The notes: generated by a model not told the origin, from the letters alone. DNA of 44,783 nt from an uncultured Paracoccaceae bacterium (GCA_943787985.1 CALSOO010000012.1:1-44783), one strand, 5' to 3'. Counted from the stretch's first letter, positions 9,045 to 17,799 are shown. Numbers and translations are program-made.

Positions 9045-9872
9045 TTGTCTGAACCGTCTTCACCCTCTACACCCTTGGTGCCACAAACGCCAACCAGACG
9101 TCCGGGCCGCTCCGGCGGACGGGTGCGCACCATTGTGGCATTGATCCTGCGCGAGATGGCATCCGTCTACGGACGCTCGCCGGGAGGATACGTCTGGGCG
9201 CTGCTGGAACCGATCGGGATGATCGTAATTTTGTCCTTCGGGTTCTCGCTTTTGTTGCGCAGCCCCTCACTGGGCAACAGCTTTATCCTGTTCTACGCCA
9301 CGGGCTATCTGGTCTATAACCTGTTTCTCAAACTGACGCAGTTGGTGGGCAACGCGCTGATGTTCTCCAAAGCGCTGCTGACCTATCCGGCGGTGAGCTG
9401 GCTGGACGCTGTGGCAGGGCGGGTCATCCTGAACCTGCTGACAGGGGTGTTGGTCACCTATCTGTTGCTGGGCGGTATCCTGTTGCTGGTGGACACGCGC
9501 GTGGTGTTGTCCTTCGGGCCGATTTTCCAGGCCTTTACGCTCGCCACCCTGATGGGGGTCGGGATCGGGTTGGTCAATTGTGTGGTGAACGGGTTCTTTC
9601 CGGTCTGGCGCAGCATCTGGAGCGTGATCACACGCCCGCTGTTTCTCGCCTCTGGCGTGATCATCATCCACGAAGACCTGCCGCCCTTTGCGCAGGACAT
9701 TCTTGTCTATAACCCCATCATGCACATCACAGGGCTGATGCGCCAAGGGTTCTACCCGATGTACGCGCCACAATATATTTCGCAAATCTATGTGCTTCTG
9801 ATCGCGCTGACGCTCATCGCATTGGGGCTCATGCTGATGCGCCGCTTTAGCCGCGATATCCTCAACCGTTAG
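9045..9872 (+). CDS. kpsM: Polysaccharide ABC exporter permease (KpsM type)
   Basis: A 275-residue ABC-2 permease with about six hydrophobic segments, beginning after the family-typical RTIVALILREMASVYGRSPGGYVWALLEPIGMI. It would form the inner-membrane channel for the glycan, energised by the KpsT-like ATPase encoded on the opposite strand. The reading frame opens with TTG at 9045, which lacks a good ribosome-binding site; a GTG within the GGRVRTIV stretch (about 9126), preceded by GGCGGA, is an alternative that would leave a 248-residue protein still holding the whole family domain. The C-terminus ends shortly after the last membrane helix. Confidence 0.88.
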   Translation: MSEPSSPSTPLVPQTPTRRPGRSGGRVRTIVALILREMASVYGRSPGGYVWALLEPIGMIVILSFGFSLLLRSPSLGNSFILFYATGYLVYNLFLKLTQLVGNALMFSKALLTYPAVSWLDAVAGRVILNLLTGVLVTYLLLGGILLLVDTRVVLSFGPIFQAFTLATLMGVGIGLVNCVVNGFFPVWRSIWSVITRPLFLASGVIIIHEDLPPFAQDILVYNPIMHITGLMRQGFYPMYAPQYISQIYVLLIALTLIALGLMLMRRFSRDILNR

Positions 9873-9884
9873 GCGGAGCAGGCT

Positions 9885-11486
9885 TTAGAACTGAAAGCCC
9901 GACAACAAGGCAAGGGCCAGTCCGTCACTGCTGCTGCCACTTCCAAAGGATTGCACGCTGTTTTGTTGCAGCAGATAGGTCTGGCGCAACGAATCCAGCT
10001 GTTCAGGCGTGTTGAAATCCGCAACATCCGTCGTGCCAAACTGGCGCTCCGAACGGGTTTTGAGTTCGGACAATTGCTGGTCAATGTCCAACGTTCCAAA
10101 GCTGGAGGGCAGCCCGAATGTTGTCTCGAACACAGAGCGCAACGCAGGCGATGCCATGATCCCGAACCACCGCGAATCCTCCGTGGTGCCGGTTTCGATC
10201 ACAGTGCCCAATTCCCGCTCAAGCGCCAACGCCACCCGCATGGAGCTGTCGGAATTTCCCACTTCAATCTCGAACTGGCGTTCGGAATAATTGGCTGTCA
10301 GTTTCTCCGCAAATCCCGGCGGATATGTCGGCGCCTCTGCCACGGGTTGGAAATCGAATGCCTTCACAAAGGGCAAATACCGTTCGTCCTTGACCAGATT
10401 GACCAGGGATTGCGGATCAGATTTATCCGCCTCCAAAAGGCGCTGTGCATAGCGCGTTGCAGATGATCCCAGCGGCATATCAAAAAAGTTCGTCGTAGCT
10501 ATTAACAATTTGAAATCGCTAAATAAATCAACGGGTTCTTTGATATCGCCTGCGTTGCTCAGCACCACATCCACAAACCGTTCCGCATTGGTCCCCAACA
10601 ACGGCGGCGTCGCAAGGCTAAAGCCGAATGCCTCCGTCAGGGCCACATACCGCGGATCCCCTTGCTGGTTGGCCAAAGAGGCCGGGTCATCCAAATCAGA
10701 ACTCAGAATTTCCTCCATGAAATCAGGCCTATAGACTTCATTTTCCAGATTGAAGATCTTGAGAGCCCCCTCGAAAAGGGCCGTGTCACTGACCAGATCT
10801 TCCGCCGTTTGTAACTCTGCGAAACGTCCCTCGAACAATTCGGCAAATTCCACCAGCGCATCTGCCGGGCCACTCTTGGGGGCAAAGTCAAAGGCCGCTG
10901 CCAGTTCGGCAAATCGCGGATCGCTCAATTCATTGGCAAAGGAGGTTTCATCCGTCACATCGGACTCCAGCACCTGCTTCAGAAAAAACACTTCGCCCAC
11001 GTTGTCCTCAAGCCCGAAGGTCGTGAGGGCCGCGCGCAACAGGTTGCGGTCAGACAACAAGTCATCCGCCGATGTCAGGGCCGCCAGTTTGCGCCCGACC
11101 TCGTCCGTCGGTTCAGGCTCGGGTTCCGCCACAGGTCCGCCACCGGCAAAATTGAACGCTTCAGCCAAAGACTGATACCGCTTGTCCGACAACCGGTTGG
11201 CCAGCGACGTGCTGTCATCCAGATCGGACTCCAGAACCCGCTGGATAAAAGCGCGGTTGTTGATGTCCTCATCCAGCCCGAACGCCCCGAGCGCCACACG
11301 CAACATGCCCCGATTGTCCATCAGGTCCTGCGCGGTTTCGATCCCCTCAAGCCCCGCTTTGAACTGCGCGATATCGCGCGCCACGACGGGCGACTGGTCA
11401 TACAAACCCTGCTGCTGCTCGCGCGTGCGGTTGAGGAAATTATACCCGGCAACACCGCTGTCCAAAAGGATCGGCGAAAAGGTCAT
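9885..11486 (-). CDS. DUF1217 protein with four tandem repeats
   Basis: A 533-residue protein of the DUF1217 family, in alphaproteobacteria usually encoded in flagellar gene clusters. Four repeats of about 110-130 residues each end in a variant of ESDLDDSTSLANRLSDKRY...LAEAFNF; the other copies are ESDVTDETSFANELSDPRF, SSDLDDPASLANQQGDPRY and EADKSDPQSLVNLVKDERY. No signal peptide or membrane helix is seen. I chose the ATG at 11486 (MTFSPILLDSGVAGYNFL), which has AAGGTG six bases upstream, over a longer frame opening at 11537. It ends 12 bases from the convergent kpsM. Its function is unknown; the location in a polysaccharide locus instead of a flagellar one is odd. Confidence 0.85.
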   Translation of the reverse strand: MTFSPILLDSGVAGYNFLNRTREQQQGLYDQSPVVARDIAQFKAGLEGIETAQDLMDNRGMLRVALGAFGLDEDINNRAFIQRVLESDLDDSTSLANRLSDKRYQSLAEAFNFAGGGPVAEPEPEPTDEVGRKLAALTSADDLLSDRNLLRAALTTFGLEDNVGEVFFLKQVLESDVTDETSFANELSDPRFAELAAAFDFAPKSGPADALVEFAELFEGRFAELQTAEDLVSDTALFEGALKIFNLENEVYRPDFMEEILSSDLDDPASLANQQGDPRYVALTEAFGFSLATPPLLGTNAERFVDVVLSNAGDIKEPVDLFSDFKLLIATTNFFDMPLGSSATRYAQRLLEADKSDPQSLVNLVKDERYLPFVKAFDFQPVAEAPTYPPGFAEKLTANYSERQFEIEVGNSDSSMRVALALERELGTVIETGTTEDSRWFGIMASPALRSVFETTFGLPSSFGTLDIDQQLSELKTRSERQFGTTDVADFNTPEQLDSLRQTYLLQQNSVQSFGSGSSSDGLALALLSGFQF

Positions 11487-11598
11487 AGCGCACCTTTTAT
11501 GTTGGGAATTTGCACATAGGTCATCGGCCACTCTCACATCAGATTGCCTGACCCTAGCAGCATAGATTTAACGTTCGGTTGGGAATTTAACGCCAGTT

Positions 11599-12561
11599 TT
11601 ACAGGTCGGGGTCCGCCAGCTTTTGCACCGCGTCCAATGACAGCTCCGTGCGCTGCGCCACACCGTCCAGCAGCGCCCGTTTGAGCACCCGGCGATAGGT
11701 CGTGGCCTGCCCCCCGTAACGCGGCGCCTGTGTCCACCACCGCACTGCAAACCCCACAAAGACAGGCCAGAAAAACAGCCCCGCTGCCCGGCGATACACC
11801 ATCACTTGATTGCGGCGCATGTAGTAAACTTTCCACAAGGGCGCGATGGTTCCGTCGCTCTCTTCAAATGTTTCGCAATCGTGCAAAAACCGCAGCGCCG
11901 GATCAAAGGCAACGCGGCCCCCTGCCCGTCTGAGCGCCAGACAATACAGCACATCATCGCCGTACAAAAACAGGCGTCCTTGAGGCAAACCTGCTTTTTT
12001 CAATGCCCCCCGCGACCAGAACAGCCCCACAAAAGAGCCGCCATCAATTTCCATCGGAGCAGGTTCTTCATAAGCGCTGTCCTTGATGTGGAACCCACCA
12101 CGACCACCCGAAAGCCCCTTAAGAAACCCACCCATGCTCCAGAACGGATTGATCCACGGGCGGTTCATATCACAAATGCCACCAGACGGATATCGCACCG
12201 CCGTCACCCACGCATCATGGGTGCTGCGATCAATGCTGTGAAACTGCTCCAACGCGCCAATCTCGGGACGGGCATCATCGTCCATCATGACGATCCAGTC
12301 AGGATCAAGATGATCGCGGATATGCGCCAAGCCGGCCTCAAACCCCCCTGCCCCGCCAAGGTTCCGGCTTTGGGTCAGAACGATCAAACGGGGATCCGTC
12401 TGTGCGGCCAACCAGACGGAGGTGCCATCGCTGGAGGCATTGTCGAGGACAACGACACAGGACAGGGCCTTGGGCGCGCTGTCCAGTAAGGCGGCGAGGG
12501 TGGTTTGAAGGTGATCCAGCCGGTCGCGGGTGACGACCAAAGCGGTCAAGGTTTGGGGCAT
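11599..12561 (-). CDS. GT2 glycosyltransferase, galactofuranosyltransferase-like
   Basis: A 320-residue GT-A-fold transferase. It opens with LTALVVTRDRLDHLQTTLAALLDS, has the nucleotide-binding LDNASSDGTSVWL and the metal-binding MMDDDARP (about 92-99), and lacks membrane helices apart from a hydrophobic stretch near LFFWPVFVGFAVRWW. The RNLGGAGGFEAGLAH stretch is typical of the GlfT/rhamnosyl-galactofuranosyl branch. A UDP-galactopyranose mutase is encoded 4 kb away, so UDP-galactofuranose may be its donor; this is inference. ATG at 12561 is preceded by AAAGGTG; an in-frame GTG two codons upstream is possible. Confidence 0.85.
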   Translation of the reverse strand: MPQTLTALVVTRDRLDHLQTTLAALLDSAPKALSCVVVLDNASSDGTSVWLAAQTDPRLIVLTQSRNLGGAGGFEAGLAHIRDHLDPDWIVMMDDDARPEIGALEQFHSIDRSTHDAWVTAVRYPSGGICDMNRPWINPFWSMGGFLKGLSGGRGGFHIKDSAYEEPAPMEIDGGSFVGLFWSRGALKKAGLPQGRLFLYGDDVLYCLALRRAGGRVAFDPALRFLHDCETFEESDGTIAPLWKVYYMRRNQVMVYRRAAGLFFWPVFVGFAVRWWTQAPRYGGQATTYRRVLKRALLDGVAQRTELSLDAVQKLADPDL

Positions 12562-12584
12562 TTTCACCTTTCAGGGGGTCAAAA

Positions 12585-12602
12585 TGTTTCGCGTGCGAAA
12601 CA
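12585..12602. other. parS: parS-like palindrome 1
   Basis: TGTTTCGCGTGCGAAACA, an 18-bp palindrome except for the central GT, set in AAAA/TTT flanks. It resembles the widespread parS core TGTTTCACGTGAAACA with two added bases. It lies between the GT2 gene and parB, 24 bases upstream of the GT2 ATG. Confidence 0.8.
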
Positions 12603-12649
12603 TTTCACACGCTTTTTGCAGATTACCACCCACAGGTTTTGACCTCAAA

Positions 12650-12667
12650 TGTTTCGCACGCGAAACA
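12650..12667. other. parS: parS-like palindrome 2
   Basis: TGTTTCGCACGCGAAACA, the same palindrome with central AC, 12 bases beyond the parB stop codon. It is 65 bp from copy 1. Confidence 0.8.
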
Positions 12668-12678
12668 TTTTGCACAGA

Positions 12679-13662
12679 TCAACGGGCCCCTTTGCGCAGC
12701 CAATGCAGCAGACGTCGCTCGAATTCAGGGGTCACGTTGACACCGCTCAATACGATTTCACCGGACCTTGGGCTGAGCATCTGAACACCGGGGGCAACTT
12801 CGGCATAATCCGTCTCTAACCTGGCTGAACCGAGGGTTTTAGGCTTGATGGCACGCTGGATTTTCGACCATTCAGATTGCGCATCAGGAGAGCCACCCAA
12901 CAAAATCTTGGTCACTTTGTCTGCAGCCGTCTCATCAGCTTGCAAAGCCTTGGCCAGGGTCAGGCCGTTTTTCTCGGTCAGACGATGCGGATACTGCAAC
13001 CGCCCGTCAAGCGCGCGCACAACAGGAATGAAGCTCCCGATCTTGGAGCGGCGGGCACGCGGGGATGATTTGAAAAGGGCTTTTAGAGCATGCTTTTCGG
13101 AGGCAAACACCCCTTGGGCTGTGGCCTGAACCACAATGCGCGCACGTTCATAAAAACTAAGGTCTGCACGGATCTCGTTTTCCTCGACCATGGAAATATA
13201 GGCGTCTGCCCCGTCTTGCGGATTGCGCAAAAACGCCAACACAGTCTCTGCCTTGAGCCGTTTCAATGCCTCAAGACGGCGCCAGCCGGAAATCAAACCG
13301 TAGCGCTGCCCTTCAAGCTGAACGACCTCGATAGGCGTTTGCTGACCACGCTGGGACAAGCTCTCGATCAGGCTTTCCATGTCGTCCTCGTCCACATGGG
13401 CGCGGTCGCGCACAAGATGCCCTGCATCGATCTGCTCAAGAGGGACATCCAACACCATGCGCCCGGTGGCGCGCGCGTTGGTCATTTCCGCAGAGAGTTC
13501 CGCCAAAGCAGCCGTTGCAGCGGCATCTCCCGCCACAGCAGAGATCGGCGCGGACCCCATAGAGCCGCTGGTTTTGGGAAAGATGCTTTTCGTCTCTAAC
13601 CCGCCCTCCCGAGACGGAAGATACTCCGGATTGGCCGGTGTCAGTCGCTTGCGTTTGGCCAT
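12679..13662 (-). CDS. parB: Plasmid partition protein ParB
   Basis: A 327-residue centromere-binding protein that loads on parS and works with ParA for plasmid segregation. The N-terminal ParB/Srx region contains VPLEQIDAGHLVRDR and GQRYGLISGWRRLEALKRL (GWRR about 126-129, where chromosomal ParB has GERR), followed by VEENEIRADLSFYERARI and a helix-turn-helix region around FASEKHALKALFKSSPRARRSKIGSF. The C-terminus carries a basic tail. I chose the ATG at 13662 (MAKRKRLTPAN) because GGAGG lies about 8 bases upstream; the frame runs on to 13686 without a better start. parS-like palindromes flank the gene on both sides. Confidence 0.93.
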   Translation of the reverse strand: MAKRKRLTPANPEYLPSREGGLETKSIFPKTSGSMGSAPISAVAGDAAATAALAELSAEMTNARATGRMVLDVPLEQIDAGHLVRDRAHVDEDDMESLIESLSQRGQQTPIEVVQLEGQRYGLISGWRRLEALKRLKAETVLAFLRNPQDGADAYISMVEENEIRADLSFYERARIVVQATAQGVFASEKHALKALFKSSPRARRSKIGSFIPVVRALDGRLQYPHRLTEKNGLTLAKALQADETAADKVTKILLGGSPDAQSEWSKIQRAIKPKTLGSARLETDYAEVAPGVQMLSPRSGEIVLSGVNVTPEFERRLLHWLRKGAR

Positions 13663-13744
13663 AATAATGCCTCCCTTTGTGACCACGACCCTGCGAAATC
13701 AGGGTTAATAAGGCCTAAGCCCTGCGCACGGTCATACGCCAAAA

Positions 13745-13762
13745 TGTTTCGCACGCGAAACA
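13745..13762. other. parS: parS-like palindrome 3
   Basis: TGTTTCGCACGCGAAACA, identical to copy 2. Its AT flank runs into the parA stop codon (13764-13766), so it lies between parA and parB inside the partition operon. Confidence 0.8.
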
Positions 13763-13763
13763 T

Positions 13764-15146
13764 TTAAGACTTTCCTTCAGGGGCGGACGCTGCTTTTTCA
13801 TCCCGCGCCCAAGCCCCGAGCAACAGGCTTTTGAACCCTGCATAGGTCGCATCAAAGGTTTCACGCCCCCGCACATAGGTCTCACGGTTAAAGTTGCGGT
13901 AATCCGCCTCGTAAATCCCTTGCACCTGTTCGCCGGCCTGTCCGATCAGGGCTGTGAAATCCTGCCGGTGCGGCGACAGGGTCGGCCCAAGATAGGCTTG
14001 CATCAATCCGGCAAGCTCTGCCTGCTGGGTCCCGTCATAGCGCGTGATCACCGTGCGCACTGCATCCCATTCAAAGGCAAGCTCCGCCCGCCCCAAGGCC
14101 CGCGCAGCCAGATTTTCGCTTTCCTCGATCGAGCCGAACGTCGTCCCTAACATGTCGAAAAACCGCCCCGTGCTGTCAAACTCGAGGAAAGACGCCCCCA
14201 TAGGCACCAGCAGAATATCCGCCGCCGCAAGCCCGTTGATCGTGAGGTAGCCAAGGGCAGGGGGGGTGTCGATGAAGATGACGTCATAGGCGTCCAGCAC
14301 CCCGTCCGCCGCGAACATCTCACTCAGGGCATCCCACAGTTTCCAGCCGCGCCCTTGCATGCGCCAGACCGGGATCTGGAATTCCGCCCAATACAGATTG
14401 AGCTGCGCCCCGATCAGATCGATGTTGGGCCAATGGGTGCTTTGAATGATGTCTTGGGTTTTGACCTCAAGGGCGTCGGTGAGCGTCTCGTCAAGGGGCA
14501 GCGGCGCGTCGCCGCGATCTGCCCTGCGGTGGTTTTCTGTGCGCAAATGCCCTGCGTAGTGTCTGGCCAGCAGCGGAAACACCGTGTTCCATTCGTCCTC
14601 GACCTTGCCGCCGAACACGGATGTCATGGACCCTTGGCTGTCGAGGTCCACGACCAGCACTTTGTAGCCGTCAAGCGCGGCGCTCATGGCGAGATGTGCC
14701 GCCGTAGAGGTTTTGCCGACCCCCCCTTTGAAGTTCGCGACGGCCACCATTTTGGCGGGCAGATCTTTGGGCCGGTAGGGGAGGTAGTCTTTGGCCTTTG
14801 ACCCTTGGGTTCCGAAAAAGGCACGCAGGCGCAGGACTTCGTCCAAGGTGAACCATTTGGCGCCGCCTTCGGTTTCGGAGCGCCCTTGGGGCAAGTCGGG
14901 GTTGGCCTTGAGGACGCGGCGGAAATGACCGACAGCCACGGGAATCAGGTAGCGGGTGATCTCCCATGTGGAAAACTGGCGCAGAGTGCGGCTGCCATCC
15001 TTTTCCAGGCCCCTTGAGGCAAGATCGCTGCGACCGCGCGCACAGGCCTGCGCAATGGCTGTGAACCCTGTTGTGGTTGTGGCATCCCCCAAGGCACTTG
15101 CTGCGCGGTCGGGGTCTATGTTGAAGTAGGGAGGGGTATCGGTCAT
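13764..15146 (-). CDS. parA: Plasmid partition ATPase ParA
   Basis: A 460-residue ParA with deviant Walker A KGGVGKTST (140-148) and the following VLVVDLDSQGSMTSVFGG, and VIFIDTPPALGYLTINGL further on. The N-terminal 125 residues, including RTLRQFSTWEITRYL and WFTLDEVLRLRAFFG, form the extra DNA-binding part seen in plasmid type Ia ParA/SopA proteins, which repress their own operon. It is first in a parA-parB operon, with about 100 bases between the genes holding a parS-like site. The ATG at 15146 has only a weak ribosome-binding site (GTGAG). A perfect palindrome lies just upstream of the start. Confidence 0.94.
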   Translation of the reverse strand: MTDTPPYFNIDPDRAASALGDATTTTGFTAIAQACARGRSDLASRGLEKDGSRTLRQFSTWEITRYLIPVAVGHFRRVLKANPDLPQGRSETEGGAKWFTLDEVLRLRAFFGTQGSKAKDYLPYRPKDLPAKMVAVANFKGGVGKTSTAAHLAMSAALDGYKVLVVDLDSQGSMTSVFGGKVEDEWNTVFPLLARHYAGHLRTENHRRADRGDAPLPLDETLTDALEVKTQDIIQSTHWPNIDLIGAQLNLYWAEFQIPVWRMQGRGWKLWDALSEMFAADGVLDAYDVIFIDTPPALGYLTINGLAAADILLVPMGASFLEFDSTGRFFDMLGTTFGSIEESENLAARALGRAELAFEWDAVRTVITRYDGTQQAELAGLMQAYLGPTLSPHRQDFTALIGQAGEQVQGIYEADYRNFNRETYVRGRETFDATYAGFKSLLLGAWARDEKAASAPEGKS

Positions 15147-15161
15147 TTGCTCACTGCTTTT

Positions 15162-15178
15162 GAATGCACATTCATGTG
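15162..15178. promoter_or_regulatory. Candidate ParA autoregulatory operator
   Basis: Two overlapping palindromes, GAATGCACATTC (15162-15173) and CACATTCATGTG (15167-15178), lie 16-32 bases upstream of the parA ATG. Plasmid ParA proteins with an N-terminal DNA-binding part bind such operators. The role is inferred from position. Confidence 0.5.
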
Positions 15179-15414
15179 TGCTGTTTTGTGCAGGATACCG
15201 AAAAAGCGCTCACATGGAAGTAAAACACGCACACCTTGGCGTTTTTCTTATATTTTCTAAGGAATTTAGCAGTGCGTGCGGCTGGATTGACCCTCTTTTG
15301 GGGCGCTGTGTCTTTTTTTGATCTGTTATATATTGTTATTTATTCGTTACAGGAGTCCAGTGTTCTGGCTATCTTTCTGGAATTGTTGGGTATTTCAGCT
15401 TTATTCAAGGGTAG

Positions 15415-15495
15415 GGCGACTCTGAAACCCCGTTGAGGTGACTCTGAACCCACGCAAAGGCGACTCTGAACCGCCGATCTGGGGACTCGCCACAG
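15415..15495 (+). repeat. Iterons, 22-bp period
   Basis: GGCGACTCTGAAACC (15415), GGTGACTCTGAACCC (15437) and GGCGACTCTGAACCG (15459) start exactly 22 bases apart, about two helix turns. A degenerate fourth copy, GGGGACTCGCC, starts at 15481, again 22 bases on. A further partial match (GTGTCATTGAAACCCC) lies at about 15515. Spacing and location point to binding sites for the RepA initiator. Confidence 0.8.
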
Positions 15496-15497
15496 CC

Positions 15498-15506
15498 TGT
15501 GGATAA
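15498..15506 (-). other. DnaA box
   Basis: TGTGGATAA, the exact complement of the consensus DnaA box TTATCCACA, placed between the iterons and repA. Confidence 0.75.
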
Positions 15507-15598
15507 CTTTAGGGTGTCATTGAAACCCCGAAGAGGCCGATTCCTCGTGAACCGGGGTCTATTCCAATTGGATCCGCAAACGGACCGGGCGAGCAGGT

Positions 15599-16603
15599 AT
15601 GGCAACAGGGCAGGGGGGCTTGATCCCCGACCGTCCTCCAAGGGCGGATTTTTTCATTTGCGACGTGTTCGATGCGGCGCCCAAGGATGATTTGGGCTCG
15701 ATGGAGCATCCTATTTTTTCGCTCTCTACCCGTCCTGATCGTCGGGTTTTGTCCTATGTCCATAATGGCACGACCCTTGAGGTGACGCCCTCCGTAAAAG
15801 GGCGTGCGACCATTCATGACAAGGATATTCTGATCTACTGCATCAGCCAGCTGATGGCGGCGGTGAACGCGGGGCGGGCGATTTCGCGCAGTTTGCATTT
15901 GACCGCCCATGATCTGTTGGTGGCCACCCATCGCGACACATCGGGCGACAGCTACACCCGTCTGCGCGAGGCGTTCGAGCGGCTCGCCGGCACCCGCATC
16001 ACCACCAATATGACCGCTGGCGGGTTCGAGACCACCCGCGGGTTCGGGTTGATTGAAAGCTGGGAAATTGTGCGCAAAACGCGCGGCGGGCGGATGGTCA
16101 GTGTCAAGGTGACCCTCTCCGAGTGGTTGTTTCAGGCCGTGCAGTCGAGGTCCGTTTTGACTTTGAGTAGAGACTATTTTCTCCTGCGCAAACCGCTGGA
16201 GCGGCGCATTTACGAGCTGGCCCGCAAGCATTGCGGCCGCCAGCCCGAGTGGAAAGTCAGCGTGGCGACCCTGCACAAGAAATCCGGCAGTGCCTCGCCC
16301 ATTCGCGTGTTTCGGGCGGCCTTGCGGCGGATGATCAAAGACGCGCAATTGCCCGGCTACGAGATGATGGAAGAGCCGGGCGATGTGATGCGTTTTGCGC
16401 GGCCTCAGGTGCTGGACACGGAAGCTGCGCCGCGCTTCGGGGCGGATGTGCTGGAAGAGGCCAAACGCCTCGCCCCCGGCTTTGACGTCTATGCGCTTGA
16501 GGCCGAGTGGCGCGGGTTCTGGGTGACCTCCGGCAAGCCGCGACTGGGCGCGCCGGACAAGGCGTTTCTGGGCTGGGTCAAGGGCAGGGCAGCGCGGGGT
16601 TAA
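15599..16603 (+). CDS. repA: Replication initiator RepA (RPA family)
   Basis: A 334-residue plasmid initiator of the replication initiator protein A family. Recognisable stretches are GSMEHPIFSLSTRPDRRVLSYVHNGTTLEVTPSVKGRATIHDKDILIYCISQL (the family core), SLHLTAHDLLVATHRDT, LREAFERLAGTRITTN and KPLERRIYELARKHCG, consistent with two winged-helix units. The ATG at 15599 sits 7 kb inside the polysaccharide genes and about 90 bases after the DnaA box. RepA, divergent parAB and a shared intergenic origin form the replicon type that roseobacters use for several plasmids. It ends 31 bases before the convergent glf. Confidence 0.92.
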   Translation: MATGQGGLIPDRPPRADFFICDVFDAAPKDDLGSMEHPIFSLSTRPDRRVLSYVHNGTTLEVTPSVKGRATIHDKDILIYCISQLMAAVNAGRAISRSLHLTAHDLLVATHRDTSGDSYTRLREAFERLAGTRITTNMTAGGFETTRGFGLIESWEIVRKTRGGRMVSVKVTLSEWLFQAVQSRSVLTLSRDYFLLRKPLERRIYELARKHCGRQPEWKVSVATLHKKSGSASPIRVFRAALRRMIKDAQLPGYEMMEEPGDVMRFARPQVLDTEAAPRFGADVLEEAKRLAPGFDVYALEAEWRGFWVTSGKPRLGAPDKAFLGWVKGRAARG

Positions 16604-16634
16604 GAGGCGTCGCGCTCTGCCACTGATCTGCGGT

Positions 16635-17780
16635 TTAAAGCGGGGCCGCCGAAAATGTTGGCGCCGTCCCGTTTTTCAAATACCCATCCGCCAGATCAAG
16701 CGCCTCGCGGATACACACGTCCATATCGATGTAGCGATAGGTGGCGAGCCGTCCCACGAAAGTGACGTCGGGGGTGGCTTCGGCCAGTGTCACATAGTCT
16801 GACAGCAAGGCTTTTTCATCCACCAGACGGATCGGGTAGTAGGGGATGTCGTCCGCCCCGCACAGCCGCGAGAATTCGCGGTAGCACACGCTGCTTGCGT
16901 GCTCTTCCCAAGGCGCGAAGTGTTTGTGCTCGGTGATGCGGGTGTAGGGCACATCGGCATCGCCGTAATTCATCACGGGGATGTTCTGGAAATTGCCCTG
17001 CGCGACGAAGCGTTCGAAATCCAGCGTGCGGTAGCCAAGGCGCCCCAGCCGGTGCTCAAAGAACCCGTCCAGCGGACCAGAGTAAAACAGGTGATCCCCC
17101 TTGTGCAGAGCCGCATCATAAGGCGTCTCCAGCGACACGGTGATCTTTGGATGATCCAGAATCGCCGCGACCATGGCCGTGTAGCCATCGCGGGGCAGTC
17201 CCTGATGGGGGTGGTTGAAATAGCTGTCATCATCCGTAAAGCGCAGCGGCAGGCGTTTGAGGATAGAGGCGGGCAGGTCGCGTGGATCGCAGCCCCATTG
17301 TTTGATGGTGTACCCTTTGAAAAACGCCTCGTAGAGGTCGACGCCGATAAAGGCGAGCGCCTGTTCCTCGAAATTGGCAGGGTCCGTGATGGTTTTGTCG
17401 GCCTTGGCGGTGACAAAGGCTTTGGCCTCGGCCTCGGACATCTGTGTGCCAAAGAACTGGTTGATCGTGGACAGGTGGATCGGCATCGCGAAAACTTCAT
17501 CCGCGCCGCCCCGTTTGATTTTGGTCAGCACGCGGTGACGGTAGGGCACGAATTCGGCGTATCTGTTCACATAGTCCCACACCGCGTCGTCGCCGGTGTG
17601 AAAGATGTGAGGCCCGTAGTGGTGCACCATCACCCCTGTCTCTGGGTCGCGTTCCGTGTGGCAATTGCCCGCGATGTGGTTGCGCGCCTCGACGATATGC
17701 GCGGTATGCCCCGCCTCAGCCAATTCGCGGGCAATGACCGCGCCGGACAGGCCTGCGCCCACGATAATCACATGCGACAT
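16635..17780 (-). CDS. glf: UDP-galactopyranose mutase
   Basis: A 381-residue flavoenzyme converting UDP-galactopyranose to UDP-galactofuranose. The FAD-binding start is SHVIIVGAGLSGAVIARELAEAGH, followed by the family signatures VHHYGPHIFHTGDDAVWDYVNRY and IKQWGCDPRDLPASILKRLPLRFTDDDSYF, and YPIRLVDEKALLSDYVTLAE near the end. I chose the ATG at 17780, with a GGGGGCAAG upstream, over an 84-base longer frame. It starts 20 bases after the epimerase gene on the same strand. The product would feed the GT2 enzyme at 11.6-12.6 kb; that link is inference. Confidence 0.94.
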   Translation of the reverse strand: MSHVIIVGAGLSGAVIARELAEAGHTAHIVEARNHIAGNCHTERDPETGVMVHHYGPHIFHTGDDAVWDYVNRYAEFVPYRHRVLTKIKRGGADEVFAMPIHLSTINQFFGTQMSEAEAKAFVTAKADKTITDPANFEEQALAFIGVDLYEAFFKGYTIKQWGCDPRDLPASILKRLPLRFTDDDSYFNHPHQGLPRDGYTAMVAAILDHPKITVSLETPYDAALHKGDHLFYSGPLDGFFEHRLGRLGYRTLDFERFVAQGNFQNIPVMNYGDADVPYTRITEHKHFAPWEEHASSVCYREFSRLCGADDIPYYPIRLVDEKALLSDYVTLAEATPDVTFVGRLATYRYIDMDVCIREALDLADGYLKNGTAPTFSAAPL

Positions 17781-17799
17781 GTCTTGCCCCCTTGTGGCG

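Larger units (their letters stand above)
15181..15598. other. oriV: Candidate replication origin (oriV) between parA and repA
   Basis: 418 bases without a credible gene. The left part (about 15236-15410) is AT-rich with runs such as TTTTTTTGATCTGTTATATA, suited to strand opening. The right part holds 22-bp-spaced iterons, a perfect DnaA box and then repA. A 66-codon frame at 15236-15436 crosses the iterons and is not taken as a gene. Confidence 0.75.

Noticed and set aside
15236..15436. 66-codon frame with two hydrophobic stretches between parA and repA
   Set aside because: It lies in the AT-rich origin and runs through the iterons; no ribosome-binding site; more likely non-coding.
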